Source: Verrucomicrobiota bacterium (GTDB lineage: Bacteria > Verrucomicrobiota > Verrucomicrobiia > Limisphaerales > J093). Taken from it: DNA of 64,000 bases. The notes beneath the pieces are model-generated. The model was given only the letters and a program-made list of their open reading frames with translations, searched no databases and had not been told where the DNA came from. The position numbers and the translations under genes were made by a program. Positions 18,101-26,564 of the stretch are shown piece after piece. Every line of letters begins with the position of its first letter. Position 1 is the first letter of the stretch. The stretch lies in the NCBI GenBank assembly GCA_022710935.1, contig JAKLFY010000007.1, forward strand, positions 1-64,000, given 5' to 3'.

Positions 18101-20716
18101 GGTGTTGTTGAACCCCGAGATGGCCGGGGCGATCATGGCCCGGAGCCATTCGTAGCGGGTCTTGAGCCGCTCGTCCGTCATCGCGCCCCCGTTGAAGAAG
18201 TGCTTGTGAACGCGATCGGCGAAGAGGAGCCGGAACTCCGGGCTGGCCTTGAGGCGAAGGAAGAGGGTCTGGATTTCCGAGCCTCCCCAGGGCGGGTTGA
18301 GGTTGCTGAGCTGGTTGGCGATGGTGTTGTGCGCGACGTCGTTGGCGTAGCCGAAAGACCACTCGGCGTCCCAGGCGTAAAAGCGATAGCGGCTGCCGGG
18401 GGTGCGTTCACGGGCCGCCCGCCAGTTGTTATGCGGCCAGTCGTCCGTGTCGGCGTAGATGAGCGGGATGAGGTATTCGACGAAATTGGTCGTGTCGAGG
18501 CGCCGTTCGATTTCGAGGTACTTGTCGGCGAGCGCGAGGTTGTTGGCACTCGCATAGCTGCGCAGCGCGTTCCAGGCAACGGCGTCGCCTTCGCGGATTT
18601 CGCCGCCCATGGCCATCACGTCCCAATCATTGGCGCCGCCGTGCCAGGTCCGCAGAAAGTCGACGTCGATGCGTTCGGTGGGATTGTAGTAGCCCTTGTA
18701 GACGCCGTTGAGGAAGAGATGGACGAACGTGCCGCGCGCGGAGACCTGGCCGACATCGGCTTCGAGTTGGCGGGCGAATTCGTCGCGCAGAAAAGGGTTG
18801 GTGGCATCGTTCATCCCGGCGCGCAGCACGATGGTGTCGAAGGAATCGACCGGCACCCCGGGAAAAATCGCCTGGCGCAGCCGGCCCTCGCCGTAATCTC
18901 CCCGGAAGTAGAGCCGGAACGAGTACTTGCTCTCGGGGATGGAGCCGCTGCGGTAGTTGTAGAGATTTCGAATGTAGCCGCCGCCCTGAATCCGAAGGCC
19001 ACAATCGATCTGGAAGCCTCCATTGTCCTCGGGCTGAATCCACTCGGCGGAGACCGGCCGTTCCCAGGCGAGACCGTGGTTGAGCGTGTTGCGCGGGTTG
19101 TACTCCATGATGCCGGTCCTGCCGTAGAGATGGTTTGAGGCGGTGACCAGCGAGAGCGCGGGCAACGTGCGCCGAAGCGGACTCTGGTTGTACAGATACG
19201 TGTGGGTGGTGACCTTCGAGGGGAGGCTGCTGCTCCGAAACGCCGCGGCCCGAATCACGCGCGTGCCATTGATGCCGATAAGGTTCGTGTAGAGCAGACC
19301 GTTCGTGAGACTGGGCGCGCTGCCGTCGATCGTGTACCGGATGGCCGCGCCGGGGGTGGGACACGCGAGCGACAGGTTGAATGGCTTGGCGAAAAAACCG
19401 CGCGGCACGCTGAAATGAACCGGCTCGACAACGTCACTCACCCAGGTCGAGGCGTTGGCCGCCCCCGGCGTGGCGATCATGAAGTAGCGCCACGCGCCGG
19501 ACGGGTGGCGCCCAAACGCCACGTCGTTGCGTTGCTCGGGGTATTGGGGGGCAAGTTCGCTGACGGCCAGGCGCGGCGACTCGGCGTTGTAGAGGCCGAG
19601 GTACTCGCCCGCGATGCCCAGCTTGAAGTTGGTGTGCAGTCGGGCGTTCGCCGCGGTGGGCCGGCGGTTCTTGCCCGAGGCAAACACGACCAGGTAGCGC
19701 TTCGCCGCCAGGCTCACTGCCGGAAAAACCCACCGGCCGGGCTGTTGGGGATCGTCGGTCAGGGACCAGCCATCGAGGTTCACGGAGGTGTCGCCAGCGT
19801 TGTAGATCTCGATCCAGTCCTCCCAATCCCCCTCCTCGTCTTTCAGGCCGCTAACGTTCTCCGCCATGAACTCGTTGATGACCAGGGCCGGCACGGACAC
19901 CGCGGGATTCACGGTGTACGACCACGGCTCACCCTCGAACGCGTGCGCCTCGGGCGTGAGATCGACAATGCCAGGCGCCGCCACCCAGGCGATCGAGACC
20001 GCGCCGGCAGGCGGCGGTGAAAAGAGGAACACGTAGGGCCCGGCGGCAGCGCCGGTCACCGCCGCGGTCGGAACACCGTTGATCAGGAGGTCCTGCGCGT
20101 CCACGCCCTCGACGGCTTTGTCGAAGAGCACCTCGATCTGGCTCAGTTGGCGGACGATGGCGTTGGCCGGCGGATTGAGGGCAGCCAATTTGGGCGCGAT
20201 GGGGTCGTAGAGTTCGTAGTACCAGGTCGCACCCGGGCCGGTGGGATTGAACGCGTTGGGGGGCTGGCTCAGGTCGGTGATCCCATGCCGCATGTCCCAC
20301 GAGGCCTGGATCGTGCCCCACGCGGGCTGGGGAAACGTGAAGGTATAGGTGGTGTCGCCGCCGCTCAGGCCGCTGCAGGGCATCCCGTTCAGCCACAAAT
20401 CCGCGGCGTTCACGCCGGTGACGGGCTTGCTGAAGGTGACGGTGACTTGCGTGAGTTGGGTCAGGGCAGACTCCGGCGCGGGCGTCACGGCGAGCACGCG
20501 CGGATCCGAACGCTCTCCCACCCTGTCTGTGAGCGCGGCATCAAACACCAGGTTGCGCCACGTCGCGTTGGCGTCGAAAAGCCCGAACGTCTGACCGCGG
20601 GCCGCAATCGGGCTGAGATCGAGAAGCAGCACCGCCAGGGCCAGTCTGAAGTCGAGACAACGACGCCAGCCCTGGAACGGCGGTGCGCTTGGTCCGGAAC
20701 AGAACTTCACGGGCAT
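15194..20716 (-). CDS. CotH-kinase/lamin-tail-domain giant secreted protein
   Basis: A 1,840-residue exported protein (signal peptide to about residue 42). Domains in order: two Ig-like/SbsA-type modules (about 60-280); a lamin-tail domain (VINEFMAENVSG, about 285-400); a chitobiase-type module (AAIRYTIDGSAPSLTNG, about 450); a CotH kinase-like domain (about 520-900, with SKYSFRLYFRGDYG, LFLNGVYKGYYNPTERID and YRFYAWDAEWSFGY); then five further lamin-tail domains, each with a 'VINEF/RLNE ... DWIELYN' core; and a calcium-binding C-terminal region (DADQDTLPDDWE, DPDNDGLLNG). CotH proteins of spore coats phosphorylate proteins; in this phylum CotH plus lamin-tail proteins are common but their targets are unknown. 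It lies first in a tight minus-strand pair with the deacetylase-like gene and about 60 bases after a broken glycosidase-like gene. Confidence 0.85.
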   Translation of the reverse strand: MPVKFCSGPSAPPFQGWRRCLDFRLALAVLLLDLSPIAARGQTFGLFDANATWRNLVFDAALTDRVGERSDPRVLAVTPAPESALTQLTQVTVTFSKPVTGVNAADLWLNGMPCSGLSGGDTTYTFTFPQPAWGTIQASWDMRHGITDLSQPPNAFNPTGPGATWYYELYDPIAPKLAALNPPANAIVRQLSQIEVLFDKAVEGVDAQDLLINGVPTAAVTGAAAGPYVFLFSPPPAGAVSIAWVAAPGIVDLTPEAHAFEGEPWSYTVNPAVSVPALVINEFMAENVSGLKDEEGDWEDWIEIYNAGDTSVNLDGWSLTDDPQQPGRWVFPAVSLAAKRYLVVFASGKNRRPTAANARLHTNFKLGIAGEYLGLYNAESPRLAVSELAPQYPEQRNDVAFGRHPSGAWRYFMIATPGAANASTWVSDVVEPVHFSVPRGFFAKPFNLSLACPTPGAAIRYTIDGSAPSLTNGLLYTNLIGINGTRVIRAAAFRSSSLPSKVTTHTYLYNQSPLRRTLPALSLVTASNHLYGRTGIMEYNPRNTLNHGLAWERPVSAEWIQPEDNGGFQIDCGLRIQGGGYIRNLYNYRSGSIPESKYSFRLYFRGDYGEGRLRQAIFPGVPVDSFDTIVLRAGMNDATNPFLRDEFARQLEADVGQVSARGTFVHLFLNGVYKGYYNPTERIDVDFLRTWHGGANDWDVMAMGGEIREGDAVAWNALRSYASANNLALADKYLEIERRLDTTNFVEYLIPLIYADTDDWPHNNWRAARERTPGSRYRFYAWDAEWSFGYANDVAHNTIANQLSNLNPPWGGSEIQTLFLRLKASPEFRLLFADRVHKHFFNGGAMTDERLKTRYEWLRAMIAPAISGFNNTIATSWIPLRRRYLTNHLAQAGLLASSNAPVFNQFGGRVPRGFNLTLTNRLGTIHYTTNGADPRVRFSGAVAPDAYPYVPGTSIVIDRTVLVRARSQWGTNWSAVTEAAFQVDEFGLPLRITEIMYHPSGGEEYEFIELQNLSAVPIDLSGVHFEGVKFRFAKGTLLAGGARLLLISDANPTAFAQRYPGVAVFGRYDGSLANGGERLALLDGANRTIVSVDYQDAAGWPADADGAGRSLEIIDPSGDPDDPANWQASAQPGGSPGAANPLPPLPQVRLNEIAATPSPSAPPGTRTSDWCELYNAGPTDADLTGWILGDGRANRGLLFPPMILPAYQYLIVFCDADFQSAGLHTGFGLDRQGDQLFLHDAAGQRVDALRFGPQADGFTLGRAGPDAAWQLTEPTPGALNADARLGSPSRLVINEFVANALPGADDWIELYNADANLPIALEGLSLSITNALFQITALAFVGPGGHVLLHADGQPGPDHVDFRLPPARSSIALHDSLGKVLNQVSYTNALEGVSLGRLPDGNSNLVAFGLSTSPGAANYLADGRGIVIEEVLARNLTHNATAAGQFAGWIELHNPTAAAISLAGMSLSVNELWFGQWLFPVGALLDPGGRLTVWCDPTRAPSLVNEPELNCGRALSGQGGGVYLFGATGQLVDGVEYGFQLPDRSIGRVNGNWVLLGQPTPGGANAAPSELGSSLNVRLNEWLANTDGPDWIELYNLDALPVNLAGMVLTDDPSLAGQTNHIVGPLTFIDGRGWVLWIADDEVAAGPDHLPFRLDALGETVRLYTASQAIADSVDLLVQLPELAEGRFPDGHTVIVRFPHTASPGEANRLPTKTDADQDTLPDDWELSHGLNPQVATGADGPDGDPDNDGLLNGLEHAFGADPQAPDLVLTSLTVTADGVHLTYNAIAGRTYAVEERDAFDSGEWRHRTNLLPLPGSGIAEVKLSISADAPSRYYRMRLQ

Positions 20717-20776
20717 GGACCGTAGCAGGCCCGCGCCCGCACACGAGCAAGAACTGGCGAGGCGCGCCCTACCGAC

Positions 20777-22652
20777 TCAGTGCTCAACCTCATGAACCAG
20801 CCCCGCCGTTTTCCCGTCGTCCGCGACGAGGATGGGCGCGCCTCGAGTCAGGAGTTGCAGGTCGATCCAAGGTGGAGGCGTGTCCGTATCGCCGCTGGTG
20901 AGCCGAAACTCGAATTGGCCTTCCGGGATATCTCGCAAGCCGCCGGTTACGGGCAATTCTCCGGTCCCGTTCCAGTTGGCATCATGAAGAACCGCTGTTG
21001 CGCCGCCGTCCCATGTCAGATAACTGCCGCTCGGCACGGCGCCCTGGATGGTGAGCGACTCATGTCCAAAATGAAGGACGGCGTCCTTGAGCTGTGTATC
21101 CACTTCACGCAAAGCGGTGAGGCCTTCGACCGTGACGCAAACCGTGGACTTGGCAGGCAACATGCCAAAACCCATTTTGATCCAATTCACCGCTTCGTAG
21201 TGCGCGTGCTTCGAGCCCATGCGCCACCCCCAGCGGCCGTCGCTCTGGACAAGCTCATGCACGACGCGCGACTTGAGATGATGGCCCGCCTGCTCGAGCG
21301 GATCGTTTTCAGAGCCATGGTCCGCAGAATCTGGCGGCGTTGTGCCGGTTGAATGAGGCCATTGATCCGCTTCCAGTTCCGTGCCGCTTCCAGGATGGCA
21401 CTGGTCCGGCCATGCTGCTTGAGCGTGTTGACGTTGATACCGAACAAGGGCTCCGGTTTTTGGATATTGTAGAAGTTGTAGCCGTGGGCGCACATCTGGC
21501 TGAGGCCCCAGTGCGCGTCCAGAACAGTGCTGGCGGGCCGGGCGGGTTCGTCGAGCATGATGGGCACGATCCCCTTGAGTCGCCCCTGGAACAGCCGACG
21601 TGTGGCATTCAGGCGATGTTCGAGGTAGCAGGGAGGCGGCACGCCGCTGCTGGAGAAAGCGGTCACCGGCTGATCCAGGTTCTGATAAACCAACGAGGCG
21701 AACTTGTGATACCCCCACATCCGACCGTTATAGGCGTGCAGCTCGGCACCGTCGTATTCGGTGTGGGGGATGCCGCAGCGATTGAGGAACTCGGCAAACT
21801 TCCGCGCCACTTCCTCGATCAAGGTGGAGTCGTTGTCCGGCAGGGCATTCTGGCCATAGGCGGTCACACGGCCGCGCACACGGGCCCCCGCGGCGTGCTG
21901 GCCGGGATCCGTCGTGAACAAGCCACGCTGGCAGCCTCCAGTGTCCACGGGTCTGCCACGCGCGGATGGGGCAGGCCTTCCTCGGTCCAAATGCGCAGAA
22001 TGGTCTCGTCCTCGTCCTGGGGATCGCGCGGACAGTAGAGCGCGAATCCCCCAAGCGGATTGGCCGCGCCGCGGTTCCAAACATGAGACCAATCGACCGT
22101 GGCCCGCCCGAGAGCCCGCCGGTCTTCGGTCTTCGCGGGGGAATGATCGGGGGAGTCCCTATGCGCGGCGAAGGTGTGAGGGTGTGCCACATGGACGTCG
22201 GTCATGTAGTCCAGCTCCAGGAGCCCGACCGGCTCGACACAATTGGAATGGAAGTGCAGGGAGACCTCGCGTGACGCCGGAACCGCTTCCATCCGTTCAA
22301 TGCGCAGGGATGCGTGCGTCTCCGAGGCGCGAACGACACACGTGATTCGAGGCCGTCCGTCCGGGCCGGCCGCCATGAGCCGATCGTTGACCATGCTCAG
22401 GCGTTCGAGGCGGACGCGCGCCCCACCGCGTGTCTCGAGGTAGAACCCCGGTCCCGGGTCGGCGAGGTTCAGCCACTCGCGCCCGTCGACCTTCGTCTTC
22501 AGCGAAGCGGGCCGCCCGTCAGCGGCGAACGCGAGCGAGAATCGCGGGGTATCCAGTGAGACGAGCCCCGAATTCGCACACGCCGGCTGCGCGTGCAGGA
22601 TGCCCAACAGCAGTGCAAGAACGCCACCCCGCGGGTGTTTGCTTTGACTCAT
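20777..22652 (-). pseudogene. Secreted glycosidase-like gene broken by two frameshifts
   Basis: Three overlapping frames read as one protein of about 620 residues. The N-terminal piece (from ATG 22652, signal peptide MSQSKHPRGG ... ACANS) runs to about 21930 (ADPWTLEAASV). The frame then moves to GLFTTDPGQHAAGARVRG and continues to about 21308 (ILRTMALK), then moves again to NDPLEQAGHHLKSRVVHEL and ends at 20777. Each shift is repaired by adding one base; the second lies in a run of four A bases. Sequence such as GIPHTEYDGAELHAYNGRMWGYHKFA suggests a TIM-barrel hydrolase acting on sugars, but I cannot assign a family. Either the gene has decayed recently or the assembly has two one-base errors. 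It sits at the head of the minus-strand polysaccharide locus. Confidence 0.65.
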
Positions 22653-22689
22653 AGGGATCTGGTCTTTCGAGGTGGCCGGAGCGTGCCCA

Positions 22690-22912
22690 GACAGAAGGCG
22701 CTGTTCAAGGCGAAATGAGGCAGAGTTGCGACCTCGCCCAGATTTGACCGGCCTTCAGAAGCCGCAAGGGGGTCAGTGTGCCGATGCCCAACCACGATCA
22801 CCTACTGGCAGAGACGCTGGAAGGCGACCTGGTGGCGGGGATGCGGTGGCTGCGGCGAGGCAGACGAACGATCGGCGGAACCTGGAGTGGCGGCGGAAGC
22901 TCGAGACCGAGC
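22690..22912 (+). pseudogene. Remnant of a RAYT (REP-associated tyrosine transposase) gene
   Basis: Around 22780 the sequence reads VPMPNHDHLLAETLEGDLVAGMRWL, the HUH-motif region of verrucomicrobial Y1-type transposases (normally 'MPNH.HLL.ET...LVAGM.WLQ'). Everything before and after is out of frame or missing, and the region after it ends in a short repeat (22913-22937). No start, no catalytic tyrosine segment and no intact frame remain. It lies just upstream of the ParA gene. Confidence 0.6.
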
Positions 22913-22937
22913 ATTCCTGAATTCCGGGACCGACCCC
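22913..22937 (+). repeat. GAATTCCGGGACCGACCCC repeat, copy 1
   Basis: This segment contains GAATTCCGGGACCGACCCC preceded by TTCCT; the same string occurs at 30995-31018. It abuts the transposase remnant. Confidence 0.75.
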
Positions 22938-23012
22938 GCTGCGCATCACCAGGAAACATGCGGGCTGGAATTCGCGTTTGAATTCGGGGCGCCTGTTGCC
23001 TTTAATCCCCGC

Positions 23013-23807
23013 GTGCCAAGTCAAGTCATCGCCGTTGCGAACCAGAAAGGGGGCGTCGGCAAGACCACCACGACCGTCAACCTGGCGGCATGCCTGGCCG
23101 CCATGGGGCAGCGCGTTCTGCTGATCGATCTCGATCCGCAAGCCAACGCCACAAGCGGTTTGGGTCTGCCCAAAACCGAGGGCGGCAGCGCCTACCGCGC
23201 CTTGCTCGGAGAGGAACCCCTGGCCGAGCGAATCAAGGCCACGGGGTGCGAGCGCCTCGAACTTCTCCCCAGCGAGCTGGATTTGTGCGGCGCGGACGTC
23301 GAATTGCCGCGCGTGGAGAATCATCTGCAGCGGCTGGCGCTCGTCCTCGAGCCCGTGCGGCGCGACGAGGGGCGCGACCTGATCCTGATCGATTGCCCTC
23401 CGTCCCTGGGCATTCTGACCCTCAACGCCTTCGCGGCGGCCGATTACGTCCTGGTCCCGCTGCAGTGCGAGTACTTCGCCCTCGAGGGGATCACGATGAT
23501 GAAGCGCCTGCTCGATCAGTTGCGGGCTTCGGGAACCAATCCCAAGCTGCAACTGCTCGGCGTGCTGATGACGATGTTCGACATCCGGACGCGCCTCTCC
23601 CAGCAGGTCGTGTCGGAGGTCCGCGAACACTTCACAGAGGCGGTGTTCGACACGGTGATCCCGCGCAGCACGCGCCTGGCCGAGGCCCCGAGCTTCGGCA
23701 AGCCAATCATCCAATACGATCCCTACGGCGCCGGCGCCGCCGCCTACGAGGTCCTGGCCCAGGAAGTCCTCGCCAGGCTCGGACGCACACCGGCTGAGGC
23801 CCACTAG
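23013..23807 (+). CDS. parA: ParA/Soj-family partition ATPase
   Basis: A 264-residue ATPase of the ParA/MinD superfamily. The deviant Walker A motif KGGVGKTT is at residues 12-19, the switch segment LLIDLDPQANATSGLG follows, and DLILIDCPPSLG is the Walker B region. It lacks the N-terminal DNA-binding extension of plasmid ParA proteins, as in chromosomal Soj-type proteins. These load onto DNA with ATP and, with ParB bound at parS, segregate the chromosome origin. I chose GTG at 23013 because the conserved VIAVANQKGG begins immediately after; the longer in-frame upstream extension is transposase-remnant sequence. No parB gene follows; the next 500 bases are repeats, so either parB lies elsewhere or the pair has been separated. 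Confidence 0.88.
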   Translation: MPSQVIAVANQKGGVGKTTTTVNLAACLAAMGQRVLLIDLDPQANATSGLGLPKTEGGSAYRALLGEEPLAERIKATGCERLELLPSELDLCGADVELPRVENHLQRLALVLEPVRRDEGRDLILIDCPPSLGILTLNAFAAADYVLVPLQCEYFALEGITMMKRLLDQLRASGTNPKLQLLGVLMTMFDIRTRLSQQVVSEVREHFTEAVFDTVIPRSTRLAEAPSFGKPIIQYDPYGAGAAAYEVLAQEVLARLGRTPAEAH

Positions 23808-24333
23808 CGCGTATTTCGTGGCCCAACGGTGCATAGCCCGCATTTGAGGTGAAATGTGACGGTGACCGGTCAGATGACACCAACAGTTGGTGAGAAATGC
23901 GGGATAGGGCGGTCAGACTTCGCAAGAGGACTGCCATGCGGGCTAGAAGAGCAAAACCGCGCCTCGTACCCTCGTTCCAGAGAATCCTCGACCCCTTGAA
24001 CGCAGCACGGAACCTTGACTCGTCTGAAACATGTTTCACCGGTCGAGGCTAAGGGTGGTTGGAGTGCGATTGGGGCGTCGCGTCCCTACAACAGTTGCCG
24101 GATCTTCGGTTTGACCTCCTGCAGCTTTGCGTCCTTCACTTTGCCAGCGGCGTTAAGCTCTGCTCCCTGCAACCATCGTCGGTGCTCGGCAGCGGGGATC
24201 ACTCGTCGCCTCTTGGGAGGGTGTAGGGCGGCTGGCCTCACCCGGTGGCAGCGTGAGAAGCGCTGCCCCGGATTGCGTGTTGCCGGACGCCGATCGAACT
24301 GCCAGAGTTGTTGCAGTGGCAAGGTCCGGTCCG
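23808..24333. other. Repeat-rich intergenic region
   Basis: 23831-23845 and 23894-23907 form a large imperfect inverted repeat (TAGCCCGCATTT with AAATGCGGGATA), with an internal hairpin CACCAAC-A-GTTGGTG at 23878-23892. 23908-23945 is a GGTCAGACTT-type repeat ending in CATGCGGGCTAG. On the minus strand, bases 24086-24190 read as a possible C-terminal gene remnant (ELNAAGKVKDAKLQEVKPKI), without a start or domain. Confidence 0.6.
23831..23945. repeat. REP-like palindrome cluster plus GGTCAGACTT repeat
   Basis: Three arms with the (A)AATGCGGG(C/A)TA core lie within 115 bases: 23831-23845 (reverse), 23890-23907 (forward) and 23935-23945 (forward). Between the last two is the segment GGTCAGACTTCGCAAGAGGA (23911-23930), matching the minus strand of 1767-1800 and, less well, 39638-39660. 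Confidence 0.75.
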
Positions 24334-26079
24334 ATGGCGCCCAGAATGATGAGAGCATGGTGGCATCCGATGCTTGGTCTGCTGGCGGCAATCTGCGCGG
24401 CGGCAGCGGCGGAGATCGGCTCGAACGTCTTCGAAGACCCCGCGCCCCCGACGCCGAACAACCGCATCGACGAATTGGTTTTCGCCAAATTGTCGTCTCT
24501 GGGCATCCAGCCGGTCCTTTGTTCGGATGCGGTCTTTGTCCGCCGCGCCTTCCTCGATCTCATCGGCACGCTGCCAACAGCCGACGAGGCCCGCCAGTTC
24601 ATCCGAGACCGCGACGCGCGGAACAAGCGTCGTCTCCTGATCGACCGGCTGCTCGATCGAGAGGAATACGCCGACTACTGGGGGATGAAGTGGGGCGACG
24701 TGCTGCGCATCAAAGCGGAGTTTCCGGTCAATCTCTGGCCCAACGCGGCCCAGGCCTATCATCGCTGGGTCCGAGCCTCCCTCGCCCAGAACAAGCCATA
24801 CGACCGGTTTGCCCGCGAACTGCTCACCGCCAGCGGCAGCAACTTCCGGGTCGGTCCTGTCAATTTCTACCGCGCGATCCAGAACCGAACGCCCGATGGA
24901 ATCGCCGGAGCGGTGGCTTTGGCGTTCCTGGGCGCGCGCATCGAGGGCTGGCCCGCCGACTGCGCGACCGGGATGGCGGCGTTCTTCGCCCAGGTGGGTT
25001 ACAAGCCCACCAGCGAGTGGAAGGAAGAACACGTCTTCTGGGATCCGCTGGGCGCCACCCGCATCGCGGCCAACATCGCGCCCGGACGCGATGCCGTTTC
25101 ATCCGTTGGACAGGCCCTTCAGGACGCGCCGCAACCGTGGGTCGGCACGCGCACGAACAGCCCGCCGCGGGATGCGGTCTTTCCGGACGGCACGGCTGTC
25201 GCGCTGCCCGCGGACCGCGATCCGCGCGAGGTTTTCGCCGACTGGCTGATCACGCCGCGGAACCCGTGGTTCACGCGGGCGATTGTGAACCGGGTGTGGG
25301 CCTGGCTGCTCGGGCGCGGCATCATCCACGAGCCGGATGATATTCGGGATGACAACCCGCCGAGCCATCCCGAGCTCCTGGCCTATCTCGAACAGGAGAC
25401 GGTGTCCGGAGGCTACGATCTGAAACACCTCTGCCGCGTCATTCTCAACTCGAAGACCTATCAGATGTCCTCGCTGGCGCGGCATCAGGGCGCCGAAGCC
25501 GAGGCCCAGTTCGCCAGTTACCCGCTCCGCCGTCTCGACGCCGAGGTGTTGATCGACGCCATCAACCAGATCACCGGCGCCTCGGACCTCTACACCAGCC
25601 CCATCCCGGAACCGTTCACCTACATCCCGGAAGACCTGCCGGCCATCGCGCTCCCGGACGGCAGCATCACAAGCCCGTTCCTGACCCTGTTCGGGCGCTC
25701 GGCGCGCGCCACCGGCATGGCGAATGAACGTGACAACAAGCCGATGCCCGCCCAGTGGCTGCATCTCCTCAACTCGAGCCACATCCAACGCAAGCTCGAA
25801 CAAGGTCCCCGGCTCAGGGCGCTTCTCGACTCGAAACGGAAGCAGGCGGAGATCATCGACGAACTCTTTCTGACAATTCTATCCCGTTTCCCAACGCCTG
25901 ACGAGGTACGGATCGTGGACGGCTATGGCCAGGTCCAGCCCCCAAGGGCGGCCCGACGCGGGCGGCCCGGCGCTCAACCCGCGGCGTCCGGAAAGCCCGT
26001 TGTCGTGAAAAACCGGGGCGACTGGGTAGACATCGCCTGGTCCCTGATCAACAGCAAGGAGTTCCTGTACCATCACTGA
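24334..26079 (+). CDS. DUF1549/DUF1553 domain secreted protein
   Basis: A 581-residue exported protein with a signal peptide (about residues 1-27, ending AAAAA). The DUF1549 domain follows (IDELVFAKLSSLGIQP ... FVRRAFLDLIGTLPT, about 40-200), then DUF1553 near the end (NPWFTRAIVNRVWAWLLGRGI and NDNPPSHPELLAYL, about 310-560). Large members of the family start with a cytochrome c-like domain; no CXXCH motif is seen here. Proteins of this kind are very abundant in Planctomycetes and Verrucomicrobia, usually beside DUF1501 genes and often near sulfatases, but no biochemical role is established. It is the first gene of a three-gene operon with DUF1501 and PPC proteins. Starts at 24334, 24346 and 24349 are all possible. 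Confidence 0.85.
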   Translation: MAPRMMRAWWHPMLGLLAAICAAAAAEIGSNVFEDPAPPTPNNRIDELVFAKLSSLGIQPVLCSDAVFVRRAFLDLIGTLPTADEARQFIRDRDARNKRRLLIDRLLDREEYADYWGMKWGDVLRIKAEFPVNLWPNAAQAYHRWVRASLAQNKPYDRFARELLTASGSNFRVGPVNFYRAIQNRTPDGIAGAVALAFLGARIEGWPADCATGMAAFFAQVGYKPTSEWKEEHVFWDPLGATRIAANIAPGRDAVSSVGQALQDAPQPWVGTRTNSPPRDAVFPDGTAVALPADRDPREVFADWLITPRNPWFTRAIVNRVWAWLLGRGIIHEPDDIRDDNPPSHPELLAYLEQETVSGGYDLKHLCRVILNSKTYQMSSLARHQGAEAEAQFASYPLRRLDAEVLIDAINQITGASDLYTSPIPEPFTYIPEDLPAIALPDGSITSPFLTLFGRSARATGMANERDNKPMPAQWLHLLNSSHIQRKLEQGPRLRALLDSKRKQAEIIDELFLTILSRFPTPDEVRIVDGYGQVQPPRAARRGRPGAQPAASGKPVVVKNRGDWVDIAWSLINSKEFLYHH

Positions 26080-26099
26080 CCGCGGCGCACAGCCAGAGA

Positions 26100-26272
26100 G
26101 GCCGAACAATGCAGCACGCTCTCTCCATGAACCGAACCTTGGAGGGGGGACGGCTCGTCCCCCGCCGAAGAGTGTTTTTGAAGGAGTTTGGGGCGACGAG
26201 GCCGTCGCCGCTCCGCACCGGTTCATGGCCCCCGTGCGCATTCAACCGTTGAATGTCAACGCTCTCCATGAA
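26100..26272. repeat. Dispersed repeat with inverted termini and hairpins
   Basis: CCATGAACCG at 26125-26134 and CGGTTCATGG at 26219-26228 form a perfect 10-base inverted repeat enclosing two smaller hairpins (GGGGGACG-GCT-CGTCCCCC around 26146-26164 and GACG-AGGC-CGTC near 26195-26206). 26251-26272 matches 229-250 in 20 of 22 bases (shared core AATGTCAACGCTC). It separates the DUF1553 and DUF1501 genes. Confidence 0.7.
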
Positions 26273-26564
26273 AGAACACCCTCACGATCGACAGGACGCT
26301 CCTGGTTCCCTTTCTGGGCGCGATTCTGCCACGGCTCCGACATCAGACGCCGCGAAGTCTTCGAGTGCGAGCGCCCGGAATTTGCGCAGCCGGCGACGGG
26401 TTTCGGAGGGCCGATCCCGCGGCTGCGGGAGAAGCCCCGTCTGCGAATCGCTCGGTGAGCAATCCAGGGCCTCTGCCACAGCCGCCGGATCGGCGCTACG
26501 ACCTTTGGCTGAAGCTCTGCCACGCGGCGAAACGTCCGGGCCGGGGCACAGCCTGAACGGGGGC

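Noticed and set aside
15101-19138. A 1,345-codon open frame on the plus strand
   Set aside because: It lies wholly antisense to the CotH/lamin-tail gene, has no recognisable motif and has the Arg/Gly/Val composition expected from a shadow frame in GC-rich DNA.
23808-24333. A parB gene after parA
   Set aside because: No frame here shows the ParB nuclease or helix-turn-helix motifs; the region is repeats plus an unidentified remnant.
26253-26564. N-terminal 104 codons added to the DUF1501 protein
   Set aside because: They begin in a repeat, are Ser/Arg-rich without a domain, and would bury the Tat signal inside the protein.
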